NCBI RefSeq assembly: GCF_000269965.1
Contig: NC_017219.1
Span: 310,001 to 374,000 of the forward strand
Length of the DNA stretch: 64,000 nt
Direction of reading: 5' to 3'
Origin: Bifidobacterium longum subsp. infantis ATCC 15697 = JCM 1222 = DSM 20088
GTDB taxonomy: Bacteria; Actinomycetota; Actinomycetes; Actinomycetales; Bifidobacteriaceae
The notes beneath the pieces are model-generated. The model made no database searches. It was not told where the DNA came from and worked only from the letters and a program-made list of their open reading frames with translations. Below, in pieces: positions 33,266 through 41,753 of this stretch. The position numbers and the translations under genes were made by a program. How positions within the stretch are numbered: the stretch's first letter is position 1; every line of letters starts with the position of its first letter.

Positions 33266-34489
33266 ATGACGAAGCGGGAAACGTCCGGACAGATCACCGA
33301 ACTGGAGCGAGGACGGAAGTATTCGATTCGCGTCCGTCTCGCTCCAGACAATGAACATAAGTCTTGGCATTGGTCAAAGTCGCGTAAGGTCTACGGGAAC
33401 AAAGCCGAGGCCACGGCAGCGATGGTTGCCTACAAACAAGAACTCGAGGATGAGCGTTCCGGCAAGAACGTGACGGTGGCGGAATACGCTGACATGTTCC
33501 AATCCAACCGCAAGGCTCTCGGCACGGTTTCCGTGCTCACCATTGAGCGGGACCAACATGAGATTGACCACATCAAGAAATATCTTGGAGAGACAAGAGT
33601 AATCGACCTTACCTCGCAGCAGATCGAGAACGCCTATTTACGCATGTCGGAACAGGATGGAGCTTCGCCAGATGCCATTCACAAGGTCCATATGAAATTA
33701 TCCCAGATCATGCGCAAGGCTTTCTTGGATGAGCTGATTAACCGCAACCCATGTGATGCGGTGGAAGGCGTCAGGCGCCCAAAGGTGAGCCAACAGAAGC
33801 GCAGGGAAACACGAATCACAAAGGAACAGGCACTCGCATTCGTTCACAAGATACGGCAGGAACCTCAAGACGGGCGAATTGTAGCGGTCTGGTTGGGCGT
33901 GGCCACGGGTCTTCGCCGTGGCGAAGCACTGGCGCTGGTGTGGGAAGACGTGGACCTAGACAACGCGCGATTGCGCATTCGTAAGCAGCTCGGCAAGGAG
34001 AAGATTCTGAAGGATCCCAAGACCGCCAAGTCTCGACGCACCATTTCCATCGACAGGCAGACAGTTGAATTTCTGAAGCAGTGGAAAACTCGCCAACATA
34101 ATCTATTCCGCGCCGCAGGTGTTGAACAGCAAGATGATTCACCAGTATGCAGCAACGAATTATGCGGATTCTTGGACCCCGACAACTTCAGCCGTTGGCG
34201 TCGAAAGTTTTACGTCAAAGAAGGTCTGGCGCACTATACCAATGAGACTCGGTACGTTGATAAGCGCGGAGTCGAAAGGGTGAAACAGACTGGCTACGTC
34301 GGTCCTAATTTCCATGCGCTTCGTCGTGCTCAGGCCACACTACTCGTTGCTGGAGGCGTGGATCCTAAAACGGTTCAGGCTCGTCTTGGACACGAGAGCC
34401 TGAACACGACGTTGAATATCTATGCTGAGGAGGTAGGAGAAAACGACCGCAAGGCAGCTGACTTTATGGGAGAGCTGCTTCGCAGCTAA
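33266..34489 (+). CDS. Tyrosine-type integrase of the tRNA-fMet element
   Basis: 407 residues, intact. N-terminal AP2-like arm-binding and SAM-like core-binding domains, then the catalytic residues: Arg in TGLRRGEALAL (about residue 216), Lys in KTAKSRRTISI, HALRR box (FHALRRAQATLLVAGG, about 351), His in RLGHESLNTT and Tyr in LNIYAEE (about 385). It would catalyse integration at the 47-bp tRNA site. RBS AAGGAG precedes the ATG. It is positioned next to attL, as usual for such elements. Confidence 0.95.
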   Translation: MTKRETSGQITELERGRKYSIRVRLAPDNEHKSWHWSKSRKVYGNKAEATAAMVAYKQELEDERSGKNVTVAEYADMFQSNRKALGTVSVLTIERDQHEIDHIKKYLGETRVIDLTSQQIENAYLRMSEQDGASPDAIHKVHMKLSQIMRKAFLDELINRNPCDAVEGVRRPKVSQQKRRETRITKEQALAFVHKIRQEPQDGRIVAVWLGVATGLRRGEALALVWEDVDLDNARLRIRKQLGKEKILKDPKTAKSRRTISIDRQTVEFLKQWKTRQHNLFRAAGVEQQDDSPVCSNELCGFLDPDNFSRWRRKFYVKEGLAHYTNETRYVDKRGVERVKQTGYVGPNFHALRRAQATLLVAGGVDPKTVQARLGHESLNTTLNIYAEEVGENDRKAADFMGELLRS

Positions 34490-34499
34490 TGTTAGTGGC

Positions 34500-35449
34500 C
34501 TATTCTCCGTATGGTCCCATGAAACGGGATCCGTTGAAGTGCATCATATGATCTGGTGTGTCGGCGCACCATGCTTCGGTTTCCCATGCTAGTAGGGCGA
34601 GGTATTTTTGCATGGTCTTGCGATCAGGAAAGCATGAGACCAATACGATTTTGTCCCACTGCTCGGAGAACAGTTCGTGCAGTTCATTCTTTCTGGTCAC
34701 GTCAACCGGGCCGTGAGTACTTGCAGCTTCCATGAGAAATAGCCAGCCACGTTTTGCATCCCAAGCGATGACGTCTGGCGCCTTCTCGCGAGCCTTAAGA
34801 CTGATTCCAAGTTCATCCAACAATGCGGGGTCTACGGCACCATGCTTATGGTCAGTATCGTCGATATAAGCGACTTGGCATCCGGGAGCAAAGCGTGGCA
34901 GCATATTTCCTCCACCATTGCTTTAATCAGAAGAGACTGACCACTTGGAGATAGACTCAGGGCAGCACCTGAAGGAAGAATCACAGGTGTTTTTGGCATA
35001 TTCTTCCGTTCCTCTGCAAGAGATTGATAGGATTCATGCTGCTCGAGGAATCTCTTGAGAATCAATTCGAACTCGGACTCGCCGCGATGCAGCAGCATAT
35101 TCAACGTGTCATTTGTTATACGGTAGTTCCATTTTGGAGAATTGATTGGGCGATCGGGTCGATCGGCATTCTCCTCCACTAATTCGGCGATTACGAATTG
35201 ATGGAGCGTAAACCTGCGGATGGTTTCACGGGTATTTGGTTTGTAGTCCACTTCATAGTAGTCTCTAATCCAATCCATGATGGCGCGGGTTCCCAACATG
35301 GGATTGGTAGCCTGCTGCCAGTTGTCTCCGGGCTTGAGCTGAAGTAAGGCGAGCAATGTCATTGCGCTACGCTCATTTTGTTGGTCCTTGCCAACTCCAA
35401 GTTCGCGCAATGTGTCAATGGCATCAGCAATCAGCTGGCTTTTGTCCAT
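34500..35449 (-). pseudogene. BsuBI/PstI-family type II restriction endonuclease, frameshifted
   Basis: Two overlapping frames make one protein. The first (35449 to 34832) is the N-terminal DNA-recognition region ending ALSLSPSGQSLLIKAMVEE. The second (34904 to 34500) gives LPRFAPGCQVAYIDDTDHK, then WLFLMEAASTHGPVDVTRK, CFPDRKTMQKYLALLAWETE and DHMMHFNGSRFMGPYGE. These are the catalytic-domain hallmarks of BsuBI/PstI enzymes (CTGCAG-type). The frames join in GAGGAAATATG near 34905, where one missing A would restore a single protein of about 315 residues. The partner methylase is truncated at 37701-38009. As read, the enzyme is dead unless the ribosome shifts frame. Confidence 0.82.
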
Positions 35450-35851
35450 GAAAAACAGATACTAAATTGAGAAAAGCCGCGTAAATACAGTATCTATCAG
35501 CAAAAAACCAAAAAGAAAATAAGGAAAATTACAACGAAATTACAACAAATGAAAGAGCCTGATGTAACGACTTATGCAAAGAAATACAGAGTTATGAAAA
35601 AATAACATTTGAAAAAGAGTGTCTTTTTCTATGCAGTGTAACAGCAACTATTTCATTTCTGCTTGATTACTCTAAAACTTATTAGTCTATGGTTTGTCAA
35701 GGGCTTGTTGCGTAAGCAATGCTGAACAGCACCCTTTACAAAATATAGGCTAATAAGTAGTTTTTCAAAAGCAGAAAAGAAATGACAACGCTTATAACAG
35801 CATGATTTAATGCAGATAAAGGCAAAATTGAAAGTTATGGAGGTAACGGAA
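35450..35851. other. AT-rich spacer with the left border of the Tn916-like insert
   Basis: No gene is seen. Sequence composition drops to Firmicutes-like levels from about 35450, so the left junction of the foreign insert lies shortly upstream of the endonuclease start. The expected 3' end of the methylase gene is not found here. Confidence 0.5.
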
Positions 35852-36310
35852 ATGAAAATGAAAAATCCTATGCTGGTGGTAACAGATATAGAGAAATCAG
35901 TTGAGTTTTATAAAAAGGTTTTTGGGCTTCATGTGATTATGGATTTCGGAGCAAATAAAACTTTAACTGGCGGTTTGGCTTTGCAGACAGTTGAAACATA
36001 TAAAGACTTTATTGGGAAAAGCGATATTTCTTTTGGTGGCAATAACTTTGGAATTTATTTTGAAGAAGATAATTTTGATGAATTTGCGGATAAGCTGAAA
36101 GAATGTGATGTTGAATATGTCCACCCTATTGTAGAACATTCATGGGGACAGCGTGTTGTTCGTTTTTATGACCCAGATAAACATATTATCGAAGTTGGAG
36201 AGAATATGAAAATAGTATGCAAGCGTTTCTTAAACAGTGGAATGACGCCGGAACAAGTAGCGGAACGCATGGACGTACCTATGAAATTTGTCAATGCTCG
36301 TATGCGATAA
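35852..36310 (+). CDS. VOC-superfamily protein, low-GC foreign gene
   Basis: 152 residues from ATG at 35852 (GGAGG eight bases upstream). Glyoxalase/bleomycin-resistance fold: NPMLVVTDIEKSVEFYKKVFGLHVI at the start and SWGQRVVRFYDPDKHIIEVGENM, with the terminal Glu, near residue 120. A C-terminal extension (LNSGMTPEQVAERMDVPMKFVNARM) is unusual for the fold and looks helical. It is followed 24 bases later by a second VOC gene on the same strand. Confidence 0.85.
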   Translation: MKMKNPMLVVTDIEKSVEFYKKVFGLHVIMDFGANKTLTGGLALQTVETYKDFIGKSDISFGGNNFGIYFEEDNFDEFADKLKECDVEYVHPIVEHSWGQRVVRFYDPDKHIIEVGENMKIVCKRFLNSGMTPEQVAERMDVPMKFVNARMR

Positions 36311-36334
36311 ATTAGAATTTGTGGAGATGATAGA

Positions 36335-36730
36335 ATGGAATTTAACAAACTAATACCAGAATTAACAGTTAAAGATATAAAAAGAACGAGGGAATTTTAC
36401 CTTAATATATTACAATTTAAAATTGAATATGAACGAGTAGAAGATAAGTTCATGTTTCTATCATTTGAAGATTCACAGTTTATGTTTGAAGAATTACGAG
36501 ATGATGGCTGGAATGTTGCTGAAATGGCATATCCTTTTGGTAGAGGAGTTAATTTTTCTATTGAAGTAAATGATATTGATAAAGTATATCAACAGCTTAT
36601 TCGCTCTCAATATCCGTTGTTTAGAGAAATGATGTTGAATAAATACGAATCTAATGGAGAACTTATTGAACAAAAAGAGTTTTTAGTGCAAGATCCAGAT
36701 GGTTATTTATTAAGATTTACACACGAATAA
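36335..36730 (+). CDS. Bleomycin-resistance-like VOC protein
   Basis: 131 residues. LIPELTVKDIKRTREFYLNIL, ERVEDKFMFLSFEDSQFMFEE and FLVQDPDGYLLRFTHE closely follow the pattern of bleomycin-binding resistance proteins (Ble/Sh type), which sequester the drug as dimers. GGAGATGATAGA precedes the ATG. Gene and neighbour form a two-gene low-GC cargo. Resistance is an inference from family resemblance. Confidence 0.75.
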   Translation: MEFNKLIPELTVKDIKRTREFYLNILQFKIEYERVEDKFMFLSFEDSQFMFEELRDDGWNVAEMAYPFGRGVNFSIEVNDIDKVYQQLIRSQYPLFREMMLNKYESNGELIEQKEFLVQDPDGYLLRFTHE

Positions 36731-36887
36731 TACAAATCCCAGTTTGTGTGGGAGATACGCTCCAAATCTCGCAAACCGACGGAGTGATCCGCCAGCGGTG
36801 GCGGTCGTAAGACATAGCGCCACGCCAGCTTGCTGGCGAGCGGGCGGTTCACTTCGGCGGTTTGGCGAGCGCAGCGAGCCTTAGAAA

Positions 36888-36912
36888 GCCCCCGTTATCT
36901 AACAAGGGGGGC
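36888..36912 (+). terminator. Hairpin after the VOC genes
   Basis: GCCCCC (36888-36893) and GGGGGGC (36906-36912) pair. The rest of 36731-37152 has no gene; it holds a GC-richer patch and an AT-rich leader. Confidence 0.6.
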
Positions 36913-37039
36913 ACAAAAAACAAGAAACAATATACACTACTAAGCGGAAAACGCTGTATTTATAAGGTAAAACCGCTTATGACAAGATGTTAACTAAAAA
37001 AGCACTCATTTAACACATAAAAATTGAATAAGGCATAGG

Positions 37040-37084
37040 AAAGACAGTTGATTTCAAATAAGGAATTGATTGTCTTTTTCTTTT
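37040..37084 (+). promoter_or_regulatory. Possible attenuator in the leader of the Rep/relaxase fragment
   Basis: AAAGACA (37040-37046) pairs with TGTCTTT (37071-37077), followed by TTCTTTT, about 70 bases before the start codon. Terminator-like leaders are known in Tn916-type elements, but here only the hairpin is seen. Confidence 0.35.
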
Positions 37085-37152
37085 AGGAAAAATTTAAGTA
37101 GAGGTAATTATCAGTAAATGGTAGTTGTTTTTTTGATTGGAGGAATTAAAGA

Positions 37153-37703
37153 ATGAATGATAAAAATTTTATTGAAGAATTAAAACATAAACGGAATGAA
37201 TATGGGGTATCTCAAAGAAGATTTGCCGTTGCCTGTGGTATCAGTCGTACATATTTTAATCAAATAGAGAACGGTAGTGTTGTTCCCTCTGATGAACTAA
37301 AACAAACAATGCAAAAACAGATTGAGCGTTTTAATCCGCAAGAACCATTATTCTTATTGATTGATTACTTTCGTGTCCGCTTTCCTACTACGGACGCATT
37401 AAAGATTATTCGTGATGTGTTGCAATTAAAATCTGATTATATGCTTTATGAAGATTTTGGCAAGTACGGATATGAAAGCAAATATGTTTTAGGCGACATC
37501 AACATCATGTGTTCCATGCAAGAGCATTTAGGTGTTTTATTAGAACTAAAAGGCAGAGGGTGTCGGCAAATGGAAAGTTATCTATTGGCACAGGAACGCT
37601 CATGGTATGACTTTATGCTTGATTGTTTAACGGCAGGTGGTAAGATGAAACGGCTTGACTTGGCAATCAATGATAAAGCAGGAATATTAGATATTCCAAA
37701 TTA
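37153..37703 (+). pseudogene. Tn916 Orf20-like Rep_trans/MobT protein, 3'-truncated
   Basis: 183 residues. An N-terminal HTH (LKHKRNEYGVSQRRFAVACGISRTYFNQIENG), then LFLLIDYFRVRFPTTDALKIIRDVLQLKSDYMLYEDFG and ELKGRGCRQMESYLLAQERSWYDF, ending MKRLDLAINDKAGILDIPN. This is the N-terminal part of the relaxase/replication initiator of Tn916-type elements, normally about 400 residues. Its frame stops at TAA where the DNA changes to the methylase remnant, so the right border of the insert is near 37700. Confidence 0.85.
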
Positions 37704-38009
37704 ATGGATGACCTTTGTCCTATCGCAAACTTGGGCGAGAGAGAGCTCGGAAGCAGAAGCGAGCTTGTCGTCCTGTTCAATGGCTAAGACGCTGCTGCCG
37801 GGGGCTGCTTGACGTGCAGTCACCGCTCCTAAGATGCCGGTGCCGGAACCAAGATCGAGTATGTGAACGGGCTTATCAGAGTGAGTGAAGAGACTCGTGG
37901 CTTGTTCGGCAACTGGCATGGGAGTAAGAAACTGTTCCCATTGCTGCTGCTGTTCTGGAGAAAGCAGAGTGGCGGCTTTGTTGCGTATTTCGGCGATGGT
38001 TTCACTCAT
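37701..38009 (-). pseudogene. DNA methyltransferase of the BsuBI/PstI-like system, N-terminal fragment
   Basis: About 102 residues are left. FLTPMPVAEQATSLF precedes the SAM-binding motif I VHILDLGSGTGILGAVTARQA and an acidic AIEQDDKLA. This is the start of an N6-adenine methylase. The frame breaks at the border of the Tn916-like insert (about 37700). The target-recognition and catalytic parts are missing, so no protective methylation can be made from this copy. Confidence 0.78.
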
Positions 38010-38099
38010 GTGGTTAAGAATAACCGGTCCCGTCGTCGTGCGCAGAAAGGCCCGGCCTCCTTCTGGCTATTTGCCTAAGAAGAAAACCGGGCCGAAGTT

Positions 38100-38315
38100 T
38101 TATCGGCGGCGCTTGGGCCAGCTGATGGGAATGCCGCCATTGGCGGTGAGGTAGTCGTTCAGGGCCTTCTGACTGATGTAGTCCTTGTTTCCCACTCGGA
38201 TTGATGGCAGCGCGTCCATCATTAGACGAGCTTTGGAACGGCCAACTTTGAACATGCTTTGGAGAGCTGCGACATCGAGGAACTGGAGCTGAGTGTCTGG
38301 TTCAGGCTTTTCCAT
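38100..38315 (-). CDS. Excisionase-like helix-turn-helix protein
   Basis: 71 residues from ATG at 38315. LQFLDVAALQSMFKVGRSKARLMM is followed by DALPSIRVGNKDYISQKALNDYL, the winged-helix pattern of Xis/MerR-like DNA-binding proteins in tRNA-integrating elements. It lies just after rep with short overlap, so it is co-transcribed. A role in directing excision is likely by analogy. Confidence 0.72.
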   Translation of the reverse strand: MEKPEPDTQLQFLDVAALQSMFKVGRSKARLMMDALPSIRVGNKDYISQKALNDYLTANGGIPISWPKRRR

Positions 38316-38923
38316 GACGTTCCTCCTTCGGCAAAGCGAAATACGAATTCCAGTAGCTCCAAATGACTTCTCGACAGAAAGTGACTTGTTTAGTCGCGAA
38401 TTCGAGAAGGTCGGGGTGGTCAGCCTCACAGGCCTTCAGAAGATCGAAATATCCGTGAATGCGCTCTTCCTCCACCAGTTTGACAATGGACATGGCGTCG
38501 GATTGATTGCCTTCAACCAGTGCGATTTTTTTTCCAGTCCGCACCGTTGAACTCGAGCACGTCTTCGGGACTGTATGGAGCCTTATCCGGATCATCCATG
38601 TGGATCAGGTATCGAGCCATGCCACGGGGATTCTCCAATCGCAGGATCATCTTTGGGCCGCCGAATTGCTCAAAGAAACGCTCGGCGTTCTGGCGTGTGG
38701 TCGTGTTGGCCCACATTGCGATTACATGGCGGTGTGGCTTCTTCAGTTCGCCAGTGGCGATGTCGGCAATGTCCTGATCGTGTACGGGAGAAACAAGGAT
38801 TTCCAGACCGCTGATCTTCATTCGGTCTTTCCAATCGTCGGGACAACTATCGGGATAGATTAGGCCAGCCCAGTACCTGCCTTTTTCGTTCGTAGCTTTT
38901 CTCTGATGAGTCATGTCCCTCAT
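38302..38923 (-). pseudogene. Rolling-circle replication initiator (Rep_2/RepB type), split by an A8 run
   Basis: Frame 1 (38923 to 38513) begins MRDMTHQRK and holds the HUH motif KPHRHVIAMW and the nucleophile-region Tyr in ARYLIHMDDPDKAPYS. Frame 2 (to 38302) continues KKIALVEGNQSDAMSIVKLVEEERIHGYF. They meet at eight A residues (38526-38533): seven would keep frame. The full protein would be about 205 residues, as in pMV158-type Rep proteins, which nick the double-strand origin. Either the gene is broken, or slippage on the A tract makes both a short and a full form. Confidence 0.8.
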
Positions 38924-38926
38924 CTC

Positions 38927-39775
38927 TCATCCCTTGCGGGGGCGTCGTAGTAGCCCCCACAACTTGTTTGTCGGGTGTGAACGGGCTCCCGCTGTCGCTT
39001 CGCCCGCTTCGTCGTCAGTGCCGGGGCGTCGCAGTGAGTGGATGTCCTGATCCGTCATGAACGGCACATGGATATACCGCACGGTATTGGACTCGCTATC
39101 CCACAAATAGCCATCACCGGGACGGTTGAAACTGATCTGCCATGGGCGGGCACCACGCTGCACGGCGTCCTCGCCAAGGGCCATCACAGCCTCGCTCTTG
39201 GAATTCAGACGCAACGCTAACGTGGTAAGCAGCAGACTGCGATAGGGGAGACTGGTGCTCACGCGCGGGTTCTGCGTGGACACGACCACGGTACAGTTCA
39301 ATGCTCTAGACCGAGACAGTGCCGATCTAATGGACTCCACGCACGCGTCCGAAGTCTTCTTATCAGAACCGGAACGGATGAGATCGGCGGCCTCATCAAT
39401 GACGAGCAGGCGGTGCCGCTCATGCTGATCATCGACGGTGCGGACTTGCCCACGCCAACGTTCGGCTCGTGTGTCCACGTCCATGTTGAAAGCGGAGAGA
39501 AGATCTTTCGCTTCTTGCAAGGAGTAAGCCTTGTTATCGAGCACGGCGGCGTAGTTTTCGGCCTCCATGCCGGACTTCAAATCAATGAACCAGACTTCCC
39601 CGCCAGCCTCCACTTCTTGCCTGATGATGTTTGCGATGACGCTGCCCTTGCCGGAATTGGATTCACCGATGATGGCGAGGTGGGCGGTGCGGGGTATCGA
39701 GGCCATTTGCTTTGGCCTCGATACCTCTGCACCTAGCTCATACCGTTGAACGGCATTTTGTTTCTTAAGAAGCAT
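38927..39775 (-). CDS. FtsK/TraB-like DNA translocase ATPase
   Basis: 282 residues from ATG at 39775 with AAGGAG. Walker A variant AIIGESNSGKGSVIANIIRQE and Walker B HRLLVIDEAADLI, with FtsK-like VVVSTQNPRVSTSLPYRSLLLTTLALRLN. The N-terminal membrane part of FtsK is absent and is probably supplied by the upstream gene. Its stop lies three bases before rep. In actinobacterial integrative elements such ATPases move double-stranded DNA between cells; small bifidobacterial examples may only be mobilisable. Confidence 0.85.
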   Translation of the reverse strand: MLLKKQNAVQRYELGAEVSRPKQMASIPRTAHLAIIGESNSGKGSVIANIIRQEVEAGGEVWFIDLKSGMEAENYAAVLDNKAYSLQEAKDLLSAFNMDVDTRAERWRGQVRTVDDQHERHRLLVIDEAADLIRSGSDKKTSDACVESIRSALSRSRALNCTVVVSTQNPRVSTSLPYRSLLLTTLALRLNSKSEAVMALGEDAVQRGARPWQISFNRPGDGYLWDSESNTVRYIHVPFMTDQDIHSLRRPGTDDEAGEATAGARSHPTNKLWGLLRRPRKG

Positions 39776-40161
39776 TATCGGAGCTCCTTCAGTTTTGCGA
39801 AGGTGACCTTGTATTGCGCTGATCGGAAGAGCCTGCGTGGAATGATCCGGACCTCGGTAGGCTGGAATCTCATTCCCAATCGTGGAGCTACTTCGTCCGC
39901 CCACTTGTTGATTCCCTCGTCGCTCGTGTAAGCGGCTGGAATTGTGAAAGTGATTCGTGAGGGGTTCCAGCGCCATTCCACGGAGCAGCATTTGATCTGT
40001 TCTTTCGTGAGGGACATCGGCTTAGCAGATAGTGCGGATGCCATGAGACTATTGCGTAGAGCGAATACCACGTATGCTGCGACCCCGATAACTGCAATAG
40101 CGCAAGCGATTGCAAGAATGGCAGCCGGATGTTGATGTACTAAGGTGATGAGTGCGTCCAT
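39775..40161 (-). CDS. Membrane-anchored element protein
   Basis: 128 residues from ATG at 40161, with a strong AAGGAGGAC site. One membrane helix near the start (AAILAIACAIAVIGVAAYVVFALR), then a soluble domain without known motifs. Its stop and the ATPase start overlap by one base (TAATG), so the two are translated together. It is likely the membrane partner of the ATPase (inference). Confidence 0.65.
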   Translation of the reverse strand: MDALITLVHQHPAAILAIACAIAVIGVAAYVVFALRNSLMASALSAKPMSLTKEQIKCCSVEWRWNPSRITFTIPAAYTSDEGINKWADEVAPRLGMRFQPTEVRIIPRRLFRSAQYKVTFAKLKELR

Positions 40162-40240
40162 TTGTCCTCCTTGTGGACTTAAGGGTTTGGATTGTGGATG
40201 TGGCTGGAGGGCGTCCGACAACGTCCTCCAGCGCTATATG

Positions 40241-40408
40241 TCAGATGCCGAGGGTCTGCTTGATCATGGCCATTTCGAGCTTGCTGGGGAAGATTCTGCC
40301 GATCGACATTCCGTCGAGCAGGACTTCGATGCACTCGTAGCGGTTACCGGCTTTGCTGATACCCTGCACGATTTCCGCGTGCAGCCGTGGTGTCTGTTCG
40401 TCTGCCAT
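40241..40408 (-). CDS. Small conserved protein of the element
   Basis: 55 residues from ATG at 40408 (AGGAGG upstream): MADEQTPRLHAEIVQGISKA then GNRYECIEVLLDGMSIGRIF. First gene of the minus-strand rep operon. A single-domain beta-rich protein is suggested by pattern. Function unknown. Confidence 0.6.
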   Translation of the reverse strand: MADEQTPRLHAEIVQGISKAGNRYECIEVLLDGMSIGRIFPSKLEMAMIKQTLGI

Positions 40409-40481
40409 GTTGCCCACCTCCTTTCTGGGTTTCGTCGATGGTTCCATCCAATCGCGTATCCGAAAACTTGTTTTTATTGAG

Positions 40482-40496
40482 GTGTAAAATTTACAC
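40482..40496. promoter_or_regulatory. Palindromic operator between divergent element genes
   Basis: GTGTAAA-A-TTTACAC is a perfect 15-base palindrome in the gap 40409-40561 between the rep operon (left) and the HTH gene (right). A weak plus-strand promoter (TTGTTT, 18 bases, TACACT) overlaps it. Confidence 0.6.
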
Positions 40497-40561
40497 TAAA
40501 CAGTATTGAAGAGGATTGTTTTTCGTTGGAATCCCGGCGTTTCTAAGGATCTGATAAAAAT

Positions 40562-41629
40562 ATGAAAATTGACTGCGATAATCTGATTCGTGCCTTGAAA
40601 ACGTTGGCTATGTCGGAGGGCTTGAGTCAGAAAGAGCTGGGTGCGAGTCTAGGTTTTAGCCTTAATCGAACGAAGAACCTTTTCTCCGGACGGTCAAAAC
40701 TCAGCGGTGAGGAAGTGCTCCGGATTCTTACCAGTCGAGAGCATCCATTACCGAAATTGAAGCGTTACCTACCGCTCTGCCAACTGCAACAAGATCTATG
40801 GGCTATCGAGTCCGAAAACCGTGGCGCGTCTGAAGAGAGCGAACTGGCTGTTGCGGATGCACAAGCAATACAGGGTTCCCTCATGACGGTGAATGTCAAT
40901 AAACCACTTTCGGAGATGGCTCGTGATGTCATGCATGACAAGAAATGGCGAGTGCTTCCGACCGGTTGGATCTGTTCGGTGACAATCGTGGGTGACCAAT
41001 GTACGTATGATCCGATTGCTCCGGACTTTGTTACGGCAGTATCGGCGATGAAGAAGATGGGGTGGATTTGGAAGCGAGGAAGTGGCGTATTCGCAAATTG
41101 GAACAAGATAAACGGCGGCATGTCGGGGGAAGAAGCAGCTGGATATTGTGAGAACGCCTTACGGTCGTTCATTCTTGATCCTGAAAATGATGTAAGTATG
41201 AGTGACTCGTTTCGCCGGGCCGTACAGAAATATTGGGTGGGGGCGTCCGATACCGAAGAAATCGACAGGCTTCGGAATGTTGTGGAAAATGTTCGGCGGA
41301 TGGCTGAGCATTGGGTAGATTGGGAATTGTCTGACGAGCCCAATGAATATGGTGTGTCACCAAAACAGATTTATGCGAACAAGTTCGACTACTTCGAGCA
41401 AGAGGTTCTCGGAATGCGGCAGCTTCATTTTGATTTGCTCAATGATGGAACTGAAATTCCGTCCGACTTAGAAACTAGATATCGTGAGACCTTCTCGGAA
41501 GACGGCAAGCCTTACAAATATTCCTACCGTATTGACCCTATCCTCAAAGTCAACGATGGTCCGGGACCCCTTGTAGACGCCTCTCCAGAGGACTGGAAGC
41601 GGTACCATGCAATCCGTGATGGTTCGTGA
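40562..41629 (+). CDS. HTH-domain protein of the element, unknown function
   Basis: 355 residues. The N-terminal helix-turn-helix (SEGLSQKELGASLGFSLNRTKNLFSG) resembles Cro/C1-type domains; a Leu-rich helix pair follows. The remaining 250 residues are acidic, Trp-rich and unassigned. Divergent from the rep operon across a palindrome, it is a plausible regulator of replication and transfer, with an additional unknown domain. Confidence 0.65.
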   Translation: MKIDCDNLIRALKTLAMSEGLSQKELGASLGFSLNRTKNLFSGRSKLSGEEVLRILTSREHPLPKLKRYLPLCQLQQDLWAIESENRGASEESELAVADAQAIQGSLMTVNVNKPLSEMARDVMHDKKWRVLPTGWICSVTIVGDQCTYDPIAPDFVTAVSAMKKMGWIWKRGSGVFANWNKINGGMSGEEAAGYCENALRSFILDPENDVSMSDSFRRAVQKYWVGASDTEEIDRLRNVVENVRRMAEHWVDWELSDEPNEYGVSPKQIYANKFDYFEQEVLGMRQLHFDLLNDGTEIPSDLETRYRETFSEDGKPYKYSYRIDPILKVNDGPGPLVDASPEDWKRYHAIRDGS

Positions 41630-41716
41630 ATTTGTTGATTCATGTTGGTACTGCTTGGCGGATTTGTCCAGAATTTGTCCAGATTCACGGTGTGTAGACG
41701 GATGTTGGAATACGAG

Positions 41717-41750
41717 AAAAGGCTAGGAATCAAATAATTCCTAGCCTTTT
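41717..41750 (-). terminator. Element-supplied terminator for tRNA-fMet
   Basis: AAAAGGCTAGGAAT (41717-41730) pairs perfectly with ATTCCTAGCCTTTT (41737-41750). On the minus strand it begins four bases after the encoded CCA, and ends in TTTT. Confidence 0.85.
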
Positions 41751-41753
41751 CAC

